DNA of 64,000 nucleotides from Mesostigma viride. Taxonomy: Eukaryota; Streptophyta; Mesostigmatophyceae; Mesostigmatales; Mesostigmataceae. A program made the translations under genes and the position numbers. This document shows positions 45,875-57,246 of this stretch, piece by piece; positions within the stretch are counted from its first letter, which is position 1; the number at the start of each line of letters is the position of its first letter. The stretch covers positions 1,214,076-1,278,075 of the forward strand of contig RPFO01000579.1 of NCBI GenBank assembly GCA_009746045.1. The letters are read 5' to 3'. The notes under the pieces were generated by a model. It saw nothing but the letters and a program-made list of their open reading frames with translations. It had not been told where the DNA came from and did not search any database.

Positions 45875-46215
45875 GAAACCTTTATAGTAGGGCTCTAGCG
45901 GGTTGTGGGTGAACCCTGGGTATGCCCCTAAAAACCCTCAGGCTCCGGGAGAGGCCTTTATATTCTCCTGGGCTATGGTGGGTTAGCATATGCAACCTAC
46001 CCTCACACCCGTCATCATGGCTTAGCGCACAGTCATCTTGAATAGTCCGGATGACGCGGAGTTGCTATCTGCGACTCTAGACCTGAGCGAGTGAGTCGCA
46101 CGCCACTTGCCTTCGCGGGTGATGTAGCCGGCGGCGTACAAAAGAACCTCATCGCGTACTCCGTGGCATGCCTTTGAGTGCATGTTCACGCACTTACTCA
46201 CTTACTTACTTTAGT
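45875..46215. other. No gene recognised
   Basis: Single-copy-looking DNA between the LINE-B 5' end and a tetranucleotide array. Confidence 0.4.
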
Positions 46216-46218
46216 TAG

Positions 46219-46580
46219 TTAGTTAGTTAGTTACTCACTCACTCACCCACCCACCCACCCACCCACCCACCCACCCACCCACCACCCACCCACCCACCCA
46301 CCCACCCACCCACCCACCACCCACCCACCCACCCACCCACCCACCCACCCACCACCCACCCACCCACCCACCCACCCACCCACCCACCCACCCACCCACC
46401 CACCCACCCACCCACCCACCCACCCACCCACCCACCCACCCACCCACCCACCCACCCACCCACCCACCCACTCACTCACTCACTCACTCACTCACTCACT
46501 CACTCACTCACTCACTCACTCACTCACTCACTCACTCACTCACTCACTCACTCACTCACTCACTCACTTACTTACTTAGG
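46219..46580. repeat. (TTAG)n-(CCCA)n-(CTCA)n tetranucleotide array
   Basis: Blocks of related 4-bp units follow each other: ACTT/TAGT, CCCA (about 230 bp, three ACC slips) and CTCA (about 100 bp), ending in CTTA. All are one substitution apart, as expected from replication slippage and spread of variants. Confidence 0.95.
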
Positions 46581-46739
46581 GCTCTAGCTCGTTTTGAAAA
46601 ACACGTGAGAAGGGACACATGTGGTCCGAGCTGTTTGCCATTCGTAGGACTTGCTGCATCCCTGCTAGACACAGCTTCATGGCAAAAAACGTGATTGTCA
46701 GCTCATTTCAAGATCCACATTCATCCATTTAATTTCATT

Positions 46740-47315
46740 TTATTTAATTTACACGTAACTGCGTCACGTGAGCGTAAGTCGAGGCTCAGGGAAATGAATA
46801 TGGGATGGGGTGGATGGATGGAGCTATCTAGATCCGAGATACAGCGGCTGTGTGCACCACGGCCTGAATCGCTATGCATGCCAAACTTGGTCACACACGG
46901 AGCCCCCACTGACTTGGGGGTGGAATCCTGCATTACTACATGCCACCGATCATTGCGAGTCAACTGCCTCCATATTACAGACAGACGAGGGGGTTCCTCG
47001 GGCATGAGCCCCCCCCGTCAAGGGTAGCACATGTCCATGCCTAGCCTATCACAGAAAGTCCACGGAGGGCGACCCGGCCTTCGTGCGGAGCCTGGAGCAT
47101 GCCAGGTGAGGACAAAACGCCCGGGCTGCGCGGGCTTGGTGCCAGCTACCTTGTCTGATGTGTCTACCTGATCTGTGCGGACCAGGTGCCCGGCTAGGCC
47201 CAGGCGCCTATGCCTAAGAATGTGGGAAACATATGGTAAATCAGCAAATCAGCGCGCAAATCCTAATTGCTTATGTGCAAACTGAATGGAATATGAAGTG
47301 CCTTGCGCAGCATCT
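46740..47315 (-). mobile_element. Old LINE-A 3' fragment
   Basis: ACACGTAACTGCGTCACGTG (hairpin with a mismatch), then GGATGGGGTGGATGG, GTGTGCACCACGGCCTGAAT, GCCTAGCCTATCACAGAAAG and GGCCCAGGCGCCTATGCCTA up to about 47315. It is roughly collinear with the LINE-A C-terminus but with many substitutions and an inactivated reading frame. Confidence 0.8.
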
Positions 47316-47379
47316 CTGCATTCATCCATGTAGTATAGACGACTTAACCTGTGAAACCACCAGCATGCGGGACTCACGT

Positions 47380-47382
<3 letters not shown>

Positions 47383-47474
<92 letters not shown>

Positions 47475-47497
47475 CGGGGGGGGGGGGGGGGGGGGCG
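47383..47497. repeat. (GA)n microsatellite followed by G tract
   Basis: About 85 bp of GA, then CCC and about 22 G bases. Intergenic. Confidence 0.95.
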
Positions 47498-47499
47498 GG

Positions 47500-49207
47500 C
47501 GGGAAAGCTAGAGACGGAACGAGGCAGAAAGAAATGTTTAAAACGCTTTTCACCCCACCCCACCACCCCCAAAGATAAATAGTTCAACTTGCGATGATGA
47601 GAAAGATTGAACCGAATAGTGAACAAGTGCAAGTACAGCAATTATGCTGGAACGGACTCGTACAGCCTGATTCAAGGAAAGTGTCTAGGAAAACGCAAAG
47701 CATGCGGTCCGCACTGACAGAGTTTCCAGCCGTCATGGCCTCCATCCACACCCTGTGCTTGCGCCGTATCGAAGTCCTTGTGCATCTAACCATATATCCC
47801 TGATCAAGCATGCTGTTTCCGGCCCCACAGTCTAGGTCATCTAGTCGCTCTACACGTAAGCCAGCCATAATTTCAATGCACAAGGATACACATTTCCATC
47901 ACCATTCATCTTCATCATCCTGAACGACTCGAACACGCGGACAAGATAACGGCAGGCTCGAGCTACCATGGTCCGGATTCTCCCGATTTCTGGCCTGCGC
48001 TGGTTGTCTCCTTGATATATAAGCGACATGTCGATGGCCAGCTGCCAAGATGACATTCCCGAGGTCATTCGCTTTCTTATGGTAGATAGTGCCATCGTGC
48101 GGTAGCGCTCAATACCCCCCCCCTCAACTTCAAGCCTCACCGCACAACCTATCTCATATCTGTGCTCTCGGAATGATAGGCCGCGGTGTGCAACGACATT
48201 GTCTCGCGGACGCCAGACGGCAAACAGAAACGATGCCGTTGTCCACGCATTTGCTTGGACGCCGTCATTCTCGGGCATCGTACAATTAGGACATAAGTGT
48301 AGATAAACGGAACATCTTTTGCAAGCCTCCCCAAGGCTCAAATATCATCAAATCCGTTTATCTAATAATTAGGGATAATGCAGTGGACAGCGAGAAGCTC
48401 AGCGGGAAGATCTGGGCGTGAAAAGAGACAATAAAAGGCGCGCGCGCACATGGATACGAGATCTTATCAAGTGCGTGCAACACGCGATGTAACTCATCCT
48501 CGTCCCCGTGGCACTGCATGCACCGCGAGGCATAGACACGTGGCACGCGGGGCGAACCGCTCTTTTTGGCCTTCCACATCTGCTCTCAACTCTCAAGCTC
48601 AAACACGAAGGTTTACTTTGCAGTAGAGGGTGATTACTGATTCCCCGTTTGCTGGGCACGTGTGCGGTGTGACAAGTGGCACCCGCATTTGCACACTTGA
48701 TCAATTAAGGGTTCATATAGTTCTAGTTTCGTAAAACTTTCGTAAACTAGAGTACTAAACTAACACAAAAACCCAACACGTCGGCGTGTGCTACCCGCGC
48801 AAGACACTACATAATTATTTCATCATTACACACAGCTATTTTCCAGGACTTAATTCGAGCTCTCACCCGGCGCTGAGCCTGGGTTGATCGTCATCTGCAC
48901 GGCCTTCATCTACATTGACTTCCGCCATACATTGACTTCTTGCACGACGTTTGGGTCCGGCCGGGGCTGTTTGGCATAACGCGGTGGAGGCCTACGTGCA
49001 TAGTTTGCCCCGTTATCCCTGGCACTGGTTGTGGGCATGTTCGGTTCTTCAAGAGTCACTTCTTAGACTGCCGGAACGTAGAATAATATCAGCTGGGCGA
49101 CGCCATTTTCGCAACTAGCTGTTTTCTTTCTAACACCCTCCCCCCCCCTTCACGTGTGCTAGTCTGCATCTTGTAAGCCTCAGTAGTAATTACTCAAAGA
49201 GGTAAAA
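47500..49207. other. Intergenic, upstream of sulfotransferase-like copy 2
   Basis: No gene supported. A minus-strand open frame (47850-48341, 163 codons) shows no recognisable motif and no codon bias like the confirmed exons; it could be an unrecognised exon. The promoter of copy 2 must lie at the right end. A C-run and CACGTG occur at about 49140-49156, 50 bp before the start codon. Confidence 0.4.
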
Positions 49208-52200
49208 ATGCCTTTGGAAGTCATAGGAGCCGGGTTCGGGAGAACAGGTACGCTTTCCCTAAAGGGTGCGCTTAACCTACTGGGCTTTGGGCCTTGTTAC
49301 CATATGATGGAGGTGATAAAAAATGGCGACATCCAGAAGTGGATCGACGTCGCTGATACAATCGACCGCAAGGGCCGCGACTACGATTTCGAGCAGATTT
49401 TCAGGTAAGGAAGGCATGCTTAGGTAATGGATCTCTATTTTGGGGAACGCTTCCCAGAGCAAAAATGTTTGCCTCTGCAGCTACGTTCCACGAGGGTGAC
49501 CCCATTTGGGGTGGTCAGCTGGCTGGGGCATGGAGTACTGCCAGCACCCGCCTCTCGAATGAACGGGGGGTTCTCCCCATGGCGTTCTGCCGCATGGGCA
49601 ACGGTCAAACCCTACTAGCCAGTTAATGCATCCTAAGCCGTTTGTGGTGGTTGTCGTTGTAGCTGCCGCTCTTGTCCGTTGGAGCTTATCAAATGCAGGG
49701 CAAGGTAGCCGCGACAACTGAGCCCTTTGTTGGGCACTAGACCGATAAGATTCCAAAGTGGACACGAGAATCACGTCGTTGGATACCAGGATGCAGCCTG
49801 CCCATATACCAGAGAATGATACCAGAGTAGTTGGGTAGCAGAAACTACGACACTAATTACTAATACGATACCAGCATTGTAAAATAGTCTATGTGCGAAG
49901 GTGTTCTATTCATGAAATGGTGTTGTTGTTTGAGACAAGTCTCGTTTGTGAGATGACATGTTGTTGTTTTACATTAGTTTTTTCTTCCTGCGGTTTAGGG
50001 AAATTGCGTGGGGACCGTGGCCACTGGCAGGCGGGCAGAAAGCCACTGCATGGTCATGACACAGCTTCCTGCCAACTCAATGTTCTGCTTTATTCTGAGT
50101 CTCAGACTCCTCAGTAGCGGTTTACCAACATTTTCGCAATCTAACCCCCTTTCAAAAAGGGGCTGCCTTGAGAAGCCGCAGACTCACCTCAGTGCCAACG
50201 CCTGCCAGATGGGAAGCGGACCCCATGCAAGGGCAATTGGGACCACCCATGGGAACGTAGCATGGGACGAACCCTAAGATGATGTATTAGGACACAGTCT
50301 GCTATACAATGATGGGACCACCCACGTGGAACAATACCATGGGCCGATACTTCGTTGAACGACACAATAGGACACTTGGTAATCCTAGTCCAATAGTACG
50401 ATCCTCGCCCAGCATGTGCCACAGGAGGTGCACCCCAGGGCTCCGCCTTTTGGCGTCGCCCCAGCTGGGGCCGGGTAGCGTGTAGTAGGCGGGGAGGGGA
50501 GCGTATAACACTAGGCCTGCTTGCTCGCCTCTCCGCCTCTTAGTATCTGGTCCCCTGGTGCACCTGGCCTCACCATGCCACCTGTCAACAGCTCAGTGCT
50601 ATAACTAGCAGTTATTTTCCACCGCTCACGCCAGTGGATCCACATGCCCACATGTACGGGTCTCATATGGACTTGAGCTGGCGGTTGTACTGACGTAGTT
50701 TTTTTTTTTTTTTTGTAAGTTGATTGTCTCCTGAGAAAGTGCTTTATCCTACCGGATATGCCCCCCCCACCTGATGCCATTTATGCAGCGCCCCTGATGG
50801 ACGTGAACCAATCCTATTCGATCACTCCTGATAACAACTTAATTCTACCGGATGTCACACACATATTACCCCCACGTGCAGCGCCCCTGACGGCCGCGAG
50901 CCGTTCCGCAGCACCGTCGACTTCCCCTCCACCAGCTTCTACAAGGAGCTCCTCAAGCAGTACCCAGGTGCAAAAGTGATCCTGACGGTGCGCGACTCGG
51001 CGGAAAAGTGGTACCAGTCAGTGGTGGAGACGATCGCTGGCTCGCACGGCCGCTACTACTGGCCGCTCAACATGCTCAACTCCAAGTTCCAGCAGATGGT
51101 CCACGTGAGCGAAGTTTTTCAAACTGTTTGTTTTGTTTTGAGGCAAATTGTTTGGTATGTATGGGTCAGTTTTGAGTGGTTTGCAACAGCTGATGGTCCA
51201 CGTGAAGGTTTTCAAACTATATGTGGTATTCTAAGTAGATATATGGCTCGTGCTTGGTTTAGAGAAAATTTTCTCAGCATGCTTAACGCCAAATTGCAGC
51301 AGATAGTCCGTGTGAGTGTACCTTTAAGCCACCACTAGTACTTGTGGGTGCTGAAATTGCTCGTGCTTTCTGCCTGCTCCTCTTTCAAGTTCCAAAAGAT
51401 GGTCGGCATGATATATTTTAAAATGTTGCTATTTTATTTGTCAAAATACTCTGTTTTTTCTTGAAACTATTCAACATTATGCTTCGGAACTGATTGTGCA
51501 GGTGAGTTGGCTGGCTCACATTATTTGTTATGTTTAAAAGACTCTTGTCTTTGCTCCTTGGCGAAGTTCCCAGTTCCACAAACACAGCTATTTGTTTAGA
51601 ATGCTGATGCATCCATCAGGCATCTCCAAAGCCACACATACACACAAAATAATAATAATAATAATGATGATGATAGTGCTCGCAAGGGCCATCGTCCATC
51701 ATTTTCAGGCCGTCGCTTTGCATGCACAATGGCCAGATTTTTCTGCATGCCCCCCCCCCACCCCCACCACCCATACACATTACACCCCCTTATTCGCCCC
51801 TTTGTGCATGCCTCTTCATCTGTCCACCCACGCAAGCAGGCCACTGTGTGGGACAAGAAGATTGTTTTTGACCGCAAGTTCCACACCAAAGACGGCGCCG
51901 CGCACGCGCAGGAGATCTACCTGCGCTGGATCGAGGAGGTTAAGAGGGTGGTGCCCGCAGAGCAGCTGCTGGTGGGTGCTGCTGGGATCATTGTTTGTCC
52001 TGTTTAGTCATTACTAAAGGGCTACACGCGTGGTGCCCGCAGAGCAGCTGGAGGGTGGCATTATAGAAACTCTTAAGTGGCTTTGGTAATATAATGACTA
52101 GTCTATAGTAAAACCTCTTACAAATGATTGCTTGGAGCAAAAGGAATGGTGTCCCCAATGCAGCTGCTGATGGGTGCTTCTGGGATAAGAACCCATCTTG

Positions 52201-52785
52201 TTTAGTCAGTAGTAATACAACATTTGTGTGTGTGTGTGTGTGGTGCCCACAACTAGCAGCTGCTGAAAGTACGGTACTCTGTACGAATGCTTGAAGCTGG
52301 TAGCGTTTCTGCCTTAGTTTACTAGCTTAGTTTTTGCAATATGACTGCGCCCGAGAAGCAGCCGCTGGTTTATGCATTGTTGAACAAATACTGTAGCAAG
52401 TCATCATTGAACAATTCATTGCGAAGTCCTAGCAATGATCCTAGCGCCCAAGAGGCAGCGGCTCAGGTGCGTGTCATTCATAATTTTTCTTTGGTGTGTG
52501 GTATTAACTTGATTCATGGGCCCACGCCTCTTTCTCTGAATCGTCTTTGGTTTGCAGGTGTTTAACGTGAAAGAAGGATGGGAGCCGCTATGCAAGTTCC
52601 TCCAAGTTCCCGTCCCAGATGTACCCTTTCCATGCTTGAACGACCGTGCGGAGTTCAAGGCACGGTTCATGTCAAAGCCCAAGCCAGGCGACACGAAGCC
52701 CACGCTGGTCTATGTGGGCATAGGGCTTGCTGCCGTAATGATGGCCGCTGGGCTTGCCCGCCTGGCAGTTACACGGAGCTCCTGA
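49208..52785 (+). CDS. Sulfotransferase-like P-loop protein, copy 2, four exons
   Basis: Paralogue of the 32.9 kb gene with the same exon plan: 49208-49404 (197 nt), 50882-51104 (223), 51840-51971 (132), 52558-52785 (228), giving 259 aa with phases 2, 0 and 0. EVIGAGFGRTGTLSLKGAL is a textbook P-loop of the family, followed by LGFGPCYHMMEV, STVDFPSTSFYKEL, AKVILTVRDSAEKWYQS (3'-phosphate region), ATVWDKKIVFDRKFH and VFNVKEGWEPLCKFLQVPVP. The C-terminal hydrophobic run (VYVGIGLAAVMMAAGLARL) suggests a tail anchor. The first three exons have exactly the same lengths as copy 1, so the pair arose by gene duplication. The 11-kb gap is now filled by retroelements. Substrate is unknown. Confidence 0.88.
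50783..50820 (+). repeat. Copy of exon 2 acceptor edge (copy 2 gene)
   Basis: TTATGCAGCGCCCCTGATGG with ACGTGAACCAATCC copies ACGTGCAGCGCCCCTGACGG with CCGCGAGCCGTTCC (50874-50907). The CAG is intact. The same spacer words (CTACCGGATGT, CACAC) recur. Confidence 0.8.
51183..51412 (+). repeat. Three copies of exon 2 donor edge (copy 2 gene)
   Basis: Exon end: TTCCAGCAGATGGTCCACGT (51087-51106). Copies: GCAACAGCTGATGGTCCACG (51183-51203, GTGAAGG donor kept), AACGCCAAATTGCAGCAGAT with AGTCCGTGTGAG (51283-51315, GT kept) and AAGTTCCAAAAGATGGTCGG (51387-51406, donor lost). The first copy also repeats the intron text GTTTTTCAAACT. Confidence 0.85.
52028..52270 (+). repeat. Three copies of exon 3 donor edge (copy 2 gene)
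   Basis: Exon end: GTGGTGCCCGCAGAGCAGCT (51948-51967) followed by GCTGGTGGGTGCTGCTGGGA. Copies: GTGGTGCCCGCAGAGCAGCT (52031-52050), ATGGTGTCCCCAATGCAGCT with GCTGATGGGTGCTTCTGGGA (52146-52185) and GTGGTGCCCACAACTAGCAG (52240-52260). Downstream intron words (TTGTTTAGTCA, TACTAA) are shared. Confidence 0.85.
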
Positions 52786-52924
52786 ATAAGGGGAGGTGCT
52801 CCTGAGTAAGGGGAGGAGCTCCTGAGTAGGGGAGGTGGCTGACCCCTAAACCCTTAAAATTTGACCTACGCTAGTATCACTTCAGTAACTCATTTGCGCA
52901 ATGCTGAAATATGATTAATTAATA

Positions 52925-55013
52925 ATTAATAGACACGTGACTGCGTCACGTGAGCGTAAGTCCTCAGTGGGAGGGGAACATGGGATGGAATGGATGATGT
53001 AAGCTATCTAGGTCTTCTAGCTCCTTACCCTCATGGGCCTGGTAGGTGAGGTAGAACTGCGTGGGTGCCACCGCCTTCCCCACTCACAGGACAAGGCGGC
53101 TCCCCCACCAGTCCTGCTCACCTTCCCCTCCCGTGAGGACAAGCAGCGGTTCCTTTCTCGTCGCAAGAGGTTGCACGACCTCACCTGGACGCTGGACGAC
53201 GACCTGACCCCCGCTCAGCAGCAGCTGCGACGCGACCTGTGGCCAGAATACCTAAGCCACAAGCAGGACCCCCAGAAGCCCAAGGTGTACTGGAGCCGGG
53301 GGCGGGGACCTGATGATCAACCACAAGATGTGGACTGCGGGCTAGAATAGCTAATAGCCCTAGCTTGTATATCCATTGGTAGTCACTGCCGCCATGGCAG
53401 CCATGCTTAGAATGTTTGCCTAGCTGTGCCACCATACCTCTAGAGTCACGTGCACCGCTAACACACGGTACACATCCAGCCATAGCCTTAGCTTTGTCCC
53501 TGTACAGCCATGCTACGTCCTGGCTATCATGCTCAGATTACTTGCCCACGCTCCTTGTTATGATATGCTCACATGGGTCTTATTGCACCCGCAGATCTTG
53601 CCGGATCGTTTACCGAGTCCGATTGCAGCTGTGGCATGCCTTTGGCATGAAGGAGAAAGGGGGTCTCTGCCCTTTCTTCCTGTTGTGCACACACAGGGAT
53701 TAAAAGCACTTCCGTGCTCCGTAGCGTGACTCCCCAACGGGAGCACGAGTTTAATTAATCTAGGTCTTAGTTACAGGGTTGTGGGCACCACGGCCCGAAT
53801 CGCTATGAATGCCATCCGCGGTCACACGCGGAGCCCCCACAGACTTGGGGGTGGTCTCCTTCATCACTACTTGCCATCTATCTTTGCCTACCATCTGCCT
53901 CCATATTACAGACAAACCAGGAGGCTGCCCGGGTGTGAGCCCGTCACGTCTAGGGTAGCACATGTCCATGCCGAGTCTATCACGAAAAGTCCACGGGTGG
54001 CGGCCATGCCGCGCGCGGCCTGGGGCACGCCAGCTAGTGAGGACATAACCAGATAATCAGAAAATCAGAATAACGCCCAGGCTGGCCGGGCGGGCTTGGT
54101 GCCAGCTAGTCTATCTGATGTGTCTACCTGATCTGTGCGGGCCAGGTGCCCGGCTAGGCCCAGGCGCCTCAGTGTGCCTAAGAATGTGGGATCGAAACAT
54201 AGGGCAGATCAGCGTACAAATCCTCATTACTAATGTGCAAACCAAGGGGATGTTAAGGGCCTGGCGCAGCATCTCAAGGGTGACGGCGCCGTCAAGTCGT
54301 TGCTCCAGCTCCTGCGTCAGTGTCCACGTCTCGGCGCCGTAGGTCAGGATCGTCAGAATGACGACCTTGAAGAGGTCACGCTTGACGATCCAGGGTAGGG
54401 CGGGGTTGCTCCACCAGCGGCGGTGGTCATGGAGGTGCGCCCACGCCATGCGGATCCGTGTCGTCATGTCGTCCTCGCAGTCGGGAAGCCAACTGCCGAG
54501 CAGCTTGAAGCGGCCTGAAGGAGGGTAGTTGACCTCGGTGTCGTCTAAGAGGCGGAGTGTGGGTGGGGGCCCTGCTATGCCGAGGGCCAGGGCCTCCGTT
54601 TTGGGGCTGATTTCTAGACCAACCGCCCGAGCCTCGAGCGCCAGGCAGTCCAGCCAAAGTTGGGCAGACTCCGGCTTCTCGATGAGCGTGATGTCTTCGG
54701 CATTTAAATGAGGTCAGCTAGTAAATTCTGCTTGTTAGTCGGCCCCCCTTCCCCAAGCTCGTTCGTGATCACTAGGCCAGGGGCACGGCCTGCGATGCTA
54801 GCAAAGCGGACACGTGCCTGGCGCATAACATAGACCACTACAATAATAAACAGGTACGGCGACAGGACGCAACCCTGCCAGACGCCGGTCGGCAGTGGAC
54901 ATGGCGGGGTAAAGCTGTGTTGAGTGCTCACCGAAGTGGTCGACCCCTCATACAGCGTGCGGATGACGGTAATCAGCCGGAGTGGGGACGCGAGCGCGAG
55001 CAAGGACAGCCCA
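52925..55013 (-). mobile_element. LINE-A copy A4, interrupted by element C
   Basis: Minus orientation: 5'-truncated at about 55013, RT segment (VRTLYEGSTTSVSTQHS-like, GVWQGCVLSPYLFIIVV), C-terminus to 53769. The 3' hairpin end then lies at 52925-53016 on the far side of an inserted element C. The frame is disrupted (for example the YADD region near 54700). It carries 4-nt insertions at about 54170 and 54190 relative to A1. Confidence 0.85.
53017..53759 (+). mobile_element. Element C copy 2 (longest), 9-bp target duplication
   Basis: CTAGGTCTT occurs at 53008-53016 and 53760-53768, exactly flanking this insertion into LINE-A. It ends GACTCCCCAACGGGAGCACG plus AGTTTAATTAAT. Its 5' part (53033-53350) encodes an ORF1-like C-terminal domain: VLLTFPSREDKQRFLSRRKR, LTPAQQQLRRDLWPEYLSHK and KPKVYWSRG. 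No reverse transcriptase. So element C is a short or ORF1-only retroposon. Confidence 0.85.
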
Positions 55014-56127
55014 TTAATTAATTAATTAATTAATTAATTAATAATTAATAGACACGTGACTGCGTCACGTGAGCATAAGTCCTCAGTGGGAGGGGAACAT
55101 GGGATGGAATGGATGGTATAAGCTATCTAGGTCCTGGTTACAGGGGTGTGGGCACCACGGCCCGAATCGCTATGAATGCCATCCGCGGTCACACGCGGAG
55201 CCCCCAAAGGCTTGGGGGTGGTCTCCTTCATCACTACTTGCCATCTATCCTTGCGCACCATCTGCCTCCATATTACAGACAAACCAGGAGGCTGCCCGGG
55301 TGTGAGCCCGTCACGTCTAGTGTAGCACATGTCCATGCCAAGTCTATCACGAAATGTCCACGGGTGGCGGCCCTGCCGCGCGCAGCCGGGGGCACGCCAG
55401 GATAGGACATATCGCCCACCAGGCTGGGCAGGCTTGGTGCCAGCTAGTCTATCTGAGGTATCTACCTGATCTGTGCGGGCCAGGTGCCCGGCTAGGCCCA
55501 GGCGCCTGTGCCTAATAATGTGGGAAACATAGGGCAAATCAGCGTACACATCCTCATTACTAATGTGCAAACCAAAGGGGATGTTAAGGGCCTTGCGCAG
55601 CATCTTGGTGACGGCGCCGTCGAGTCGTTGCTCCAGCTCCTGCGTCAGTGCCCACGTCTCGGCGCCGTGGGTCAGGATCGTCAGAATGACGACCTTGAAG
55701 AGGTCACGCTTGACGATCCGGGGTAGGGCGGGGTTGCTCCACCAGCGGCGGTGGTCATGGAGGTGCGCCCACACCATGCCGATCCACGGCGTCGTCATGT
55801 CGTCCGCGCAGCCCATAGAGCGGCCCAGAGGACAGAATCAAAAGCCTTGATGAAGTCGACAAAGATCAGGATGGCGGGAAACTCACCAGGTTGCAGGAGA
55901 GCGATTTCCTCAAAGAGACGGCGCGCAACGAAGATGGCCATGACGGGGTTGCGCCCAGGACGAAAGCCCATTTGACTCTCCCCAAGGTGACAGTCGAGAG
56001 CAGAACGAAGGTGGTTGAGGATCATGCGCATGAACAACTTGAGTGCGGCACTCTGGATGCAGACTCCTCGGTAGTTGGCGGGGTCGTCAGGGGAACCTTT
56101 GTTTTTGTACAGCATAATATGGTAGCT
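55014..56127 (-). mobile_element. LINE-A copy A3, internally deleted
   Basis: Minus orientation. From 56116 it reads MLYKNKGSPDDPANYRGVCI, GESQMGFRPGRNPVMAIFVA and FVDFIKAFDSVLWAALWA. It then jumps at about 55810 to DDMTTPWIGMVWAHLHD, skipping the equivalent of A1 58570-59100 (most of the catalytic palm, including YADD). It then continues to the hairpin terminus at about 55050 and a long (TTAA)n tail at 55014-55045. Its 5' end is cut by the A1 insertion. Confidence 0.85.
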
Positions 56128-57246
56128 TCTCTCCTATCAATGACGACGCTCGCGGCCCGGCGGCTCCGCGGCTGTAGCAGTGGGATCTGCCTAACTCCCC
56201 TTCCCGCCCCTTTGCCTTCGCAGCCCTCGGGCTGTCGGAGAGAGAGCACCGGGTCGGCAGTGAGCCAGGTTCGCCCCGCCTCGCGCGGCCGCCTCCGAAA
56301 CCTCCTCAGACTGCACGCATTTCTTATGCGTGCAGACGCAGACTCATTCTACCTGGCCACCCGAGCCAACCGTCGGCGTCGCCTCGACGCGTTGGCAGGA
56401 AGAATCGAAACGGTGATTGAAAGCATAAGTCCCCAACCCGCCCCCCCTACCCCACCACCTCCACCCCCACCCCCATCACCACCCCGCTCCATCTCCGCCC
56501 CCACCCCCGCCTGCACCCCCCTTTTCGGTCAACGCGCGCCCTTGGTCATCGCCACCTTCAACGCCCGCACGCTCCAGCCCGACGCTGACCGCTGTCACTG
56601 CCTGCGCAGTGACGACTGTCAGTGCCATCGAGTCTCCAATCTTATTGGTTTCTGCATCGACAATAATATCGCCATCCTGGGAATCCAAGAACACAGGCGC
56701 ACTGCATCGGCCCGCGGATCAACTGCCCTTGTTGCTGACGACATCGACGGCTGGCGGTTCTACTACGGAGGCGGCGACGGCACCGGGAACGGGGGCGTCG
56801 GTCTCCTCTGCTCCCCGCTCGCCGTACGCCACATGGGCGAACCCCAGCTGGTCAACGCTCGGCTCCTCGTGGCCACTTTTCATTCGATGGAGGGCCACTC
56901 GACCTACGCCCTGACGGTGGGCGTTGGTTACGCACCCCACTCCGGCCACCCAGAACAAGACCGCAAGGACTTCTTTGCAGCGCTGGAGAACCTGGCGAAC
57001 GGCATCCCTGGTCGCAACTACCTCGCTCTGCTGCTGGACGCCAACGCCACGCTACCACCGGGTACTGGCGGATGTCAGCACGCCCCCAACGGTACGGTCT
57101 CCAATGCCAACACTGAACTTTTTGCTGATTTGCTTACGACATGCGATTTGGTCACTGCCAACACTCGCTTTCCACATAGTCCAGATGCTTTGGTCACACA
57201 CACACCTCGCCAACTGGCACTGAACGCTGCATTGACTATGTTGTAA
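56119..57246 (+). CDS. LINE-A endonuclease ORF part, frameshifted
   Basis: Frame from ATG 56119 (or 56149). The first ATG overlaps the target duplication, so the true start may be internal. An Arg-rich N-terminus and Pro-rich linker precede an APE-type endonuclease: VIATFNARTL, NNIAILGIQEHRR (catalytic Glu), GGVGLLCSPLAVR, LTVGVGYAPHSGHPEQDR and YLALLLDANATLPPG (DAN-type motif). The frame ends at TAA 57244-57246. The expected closing text TERCIDYVVMRKR and IPLVRSDHRIV (SDH catalytic His) is in the next frame. The change occurs in the (CA)n run at about 57195-57206, so one small slippage indel splits a single EN-RT polypeptide. Confidence 0.8.
   Translation: MVASLLSMTTLAARRLRGCSSGICLTPLPAPLPSQPSGCRRESTGSAVSQVRPASRGRLRNLLRLHAFLMRADADSFYLATRANRRRRLDALAGRIETVIESISPQPAPPTPPPPPPPPSPPRSISAPTPACTPLFGQRAPLVIATFNARTLQPDADRCHCLRSDDCQCHRVSNLIGFCIDNNIAILGIQEHRRTASARGSTALVADDIDGWRFYYGGGDGTGNGGVGLLCSPLAVRHMGEPQLVNARLLVATFHSMEGHSTYALTVGVGYAPHSGHPEQDRKDFFAALENLANGIPGRNYLALLLDANATLPPGTGGCQHAPNGTVSNANTELFADLLTTCDLVTANTRFPHSPDALVTHTPRQLALNAALTML

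Noticed and set aside
46235-46479. Gly-Trp-Val-rich ORFs
   Set aside because: Tetranucleotide repeat translated in all frames.
47850-48341. 163-codon minus-strand ORF
   Set aside because: Possible but unsupported: no known motif, low GC compared with confirmed exons, no clear splice partners.
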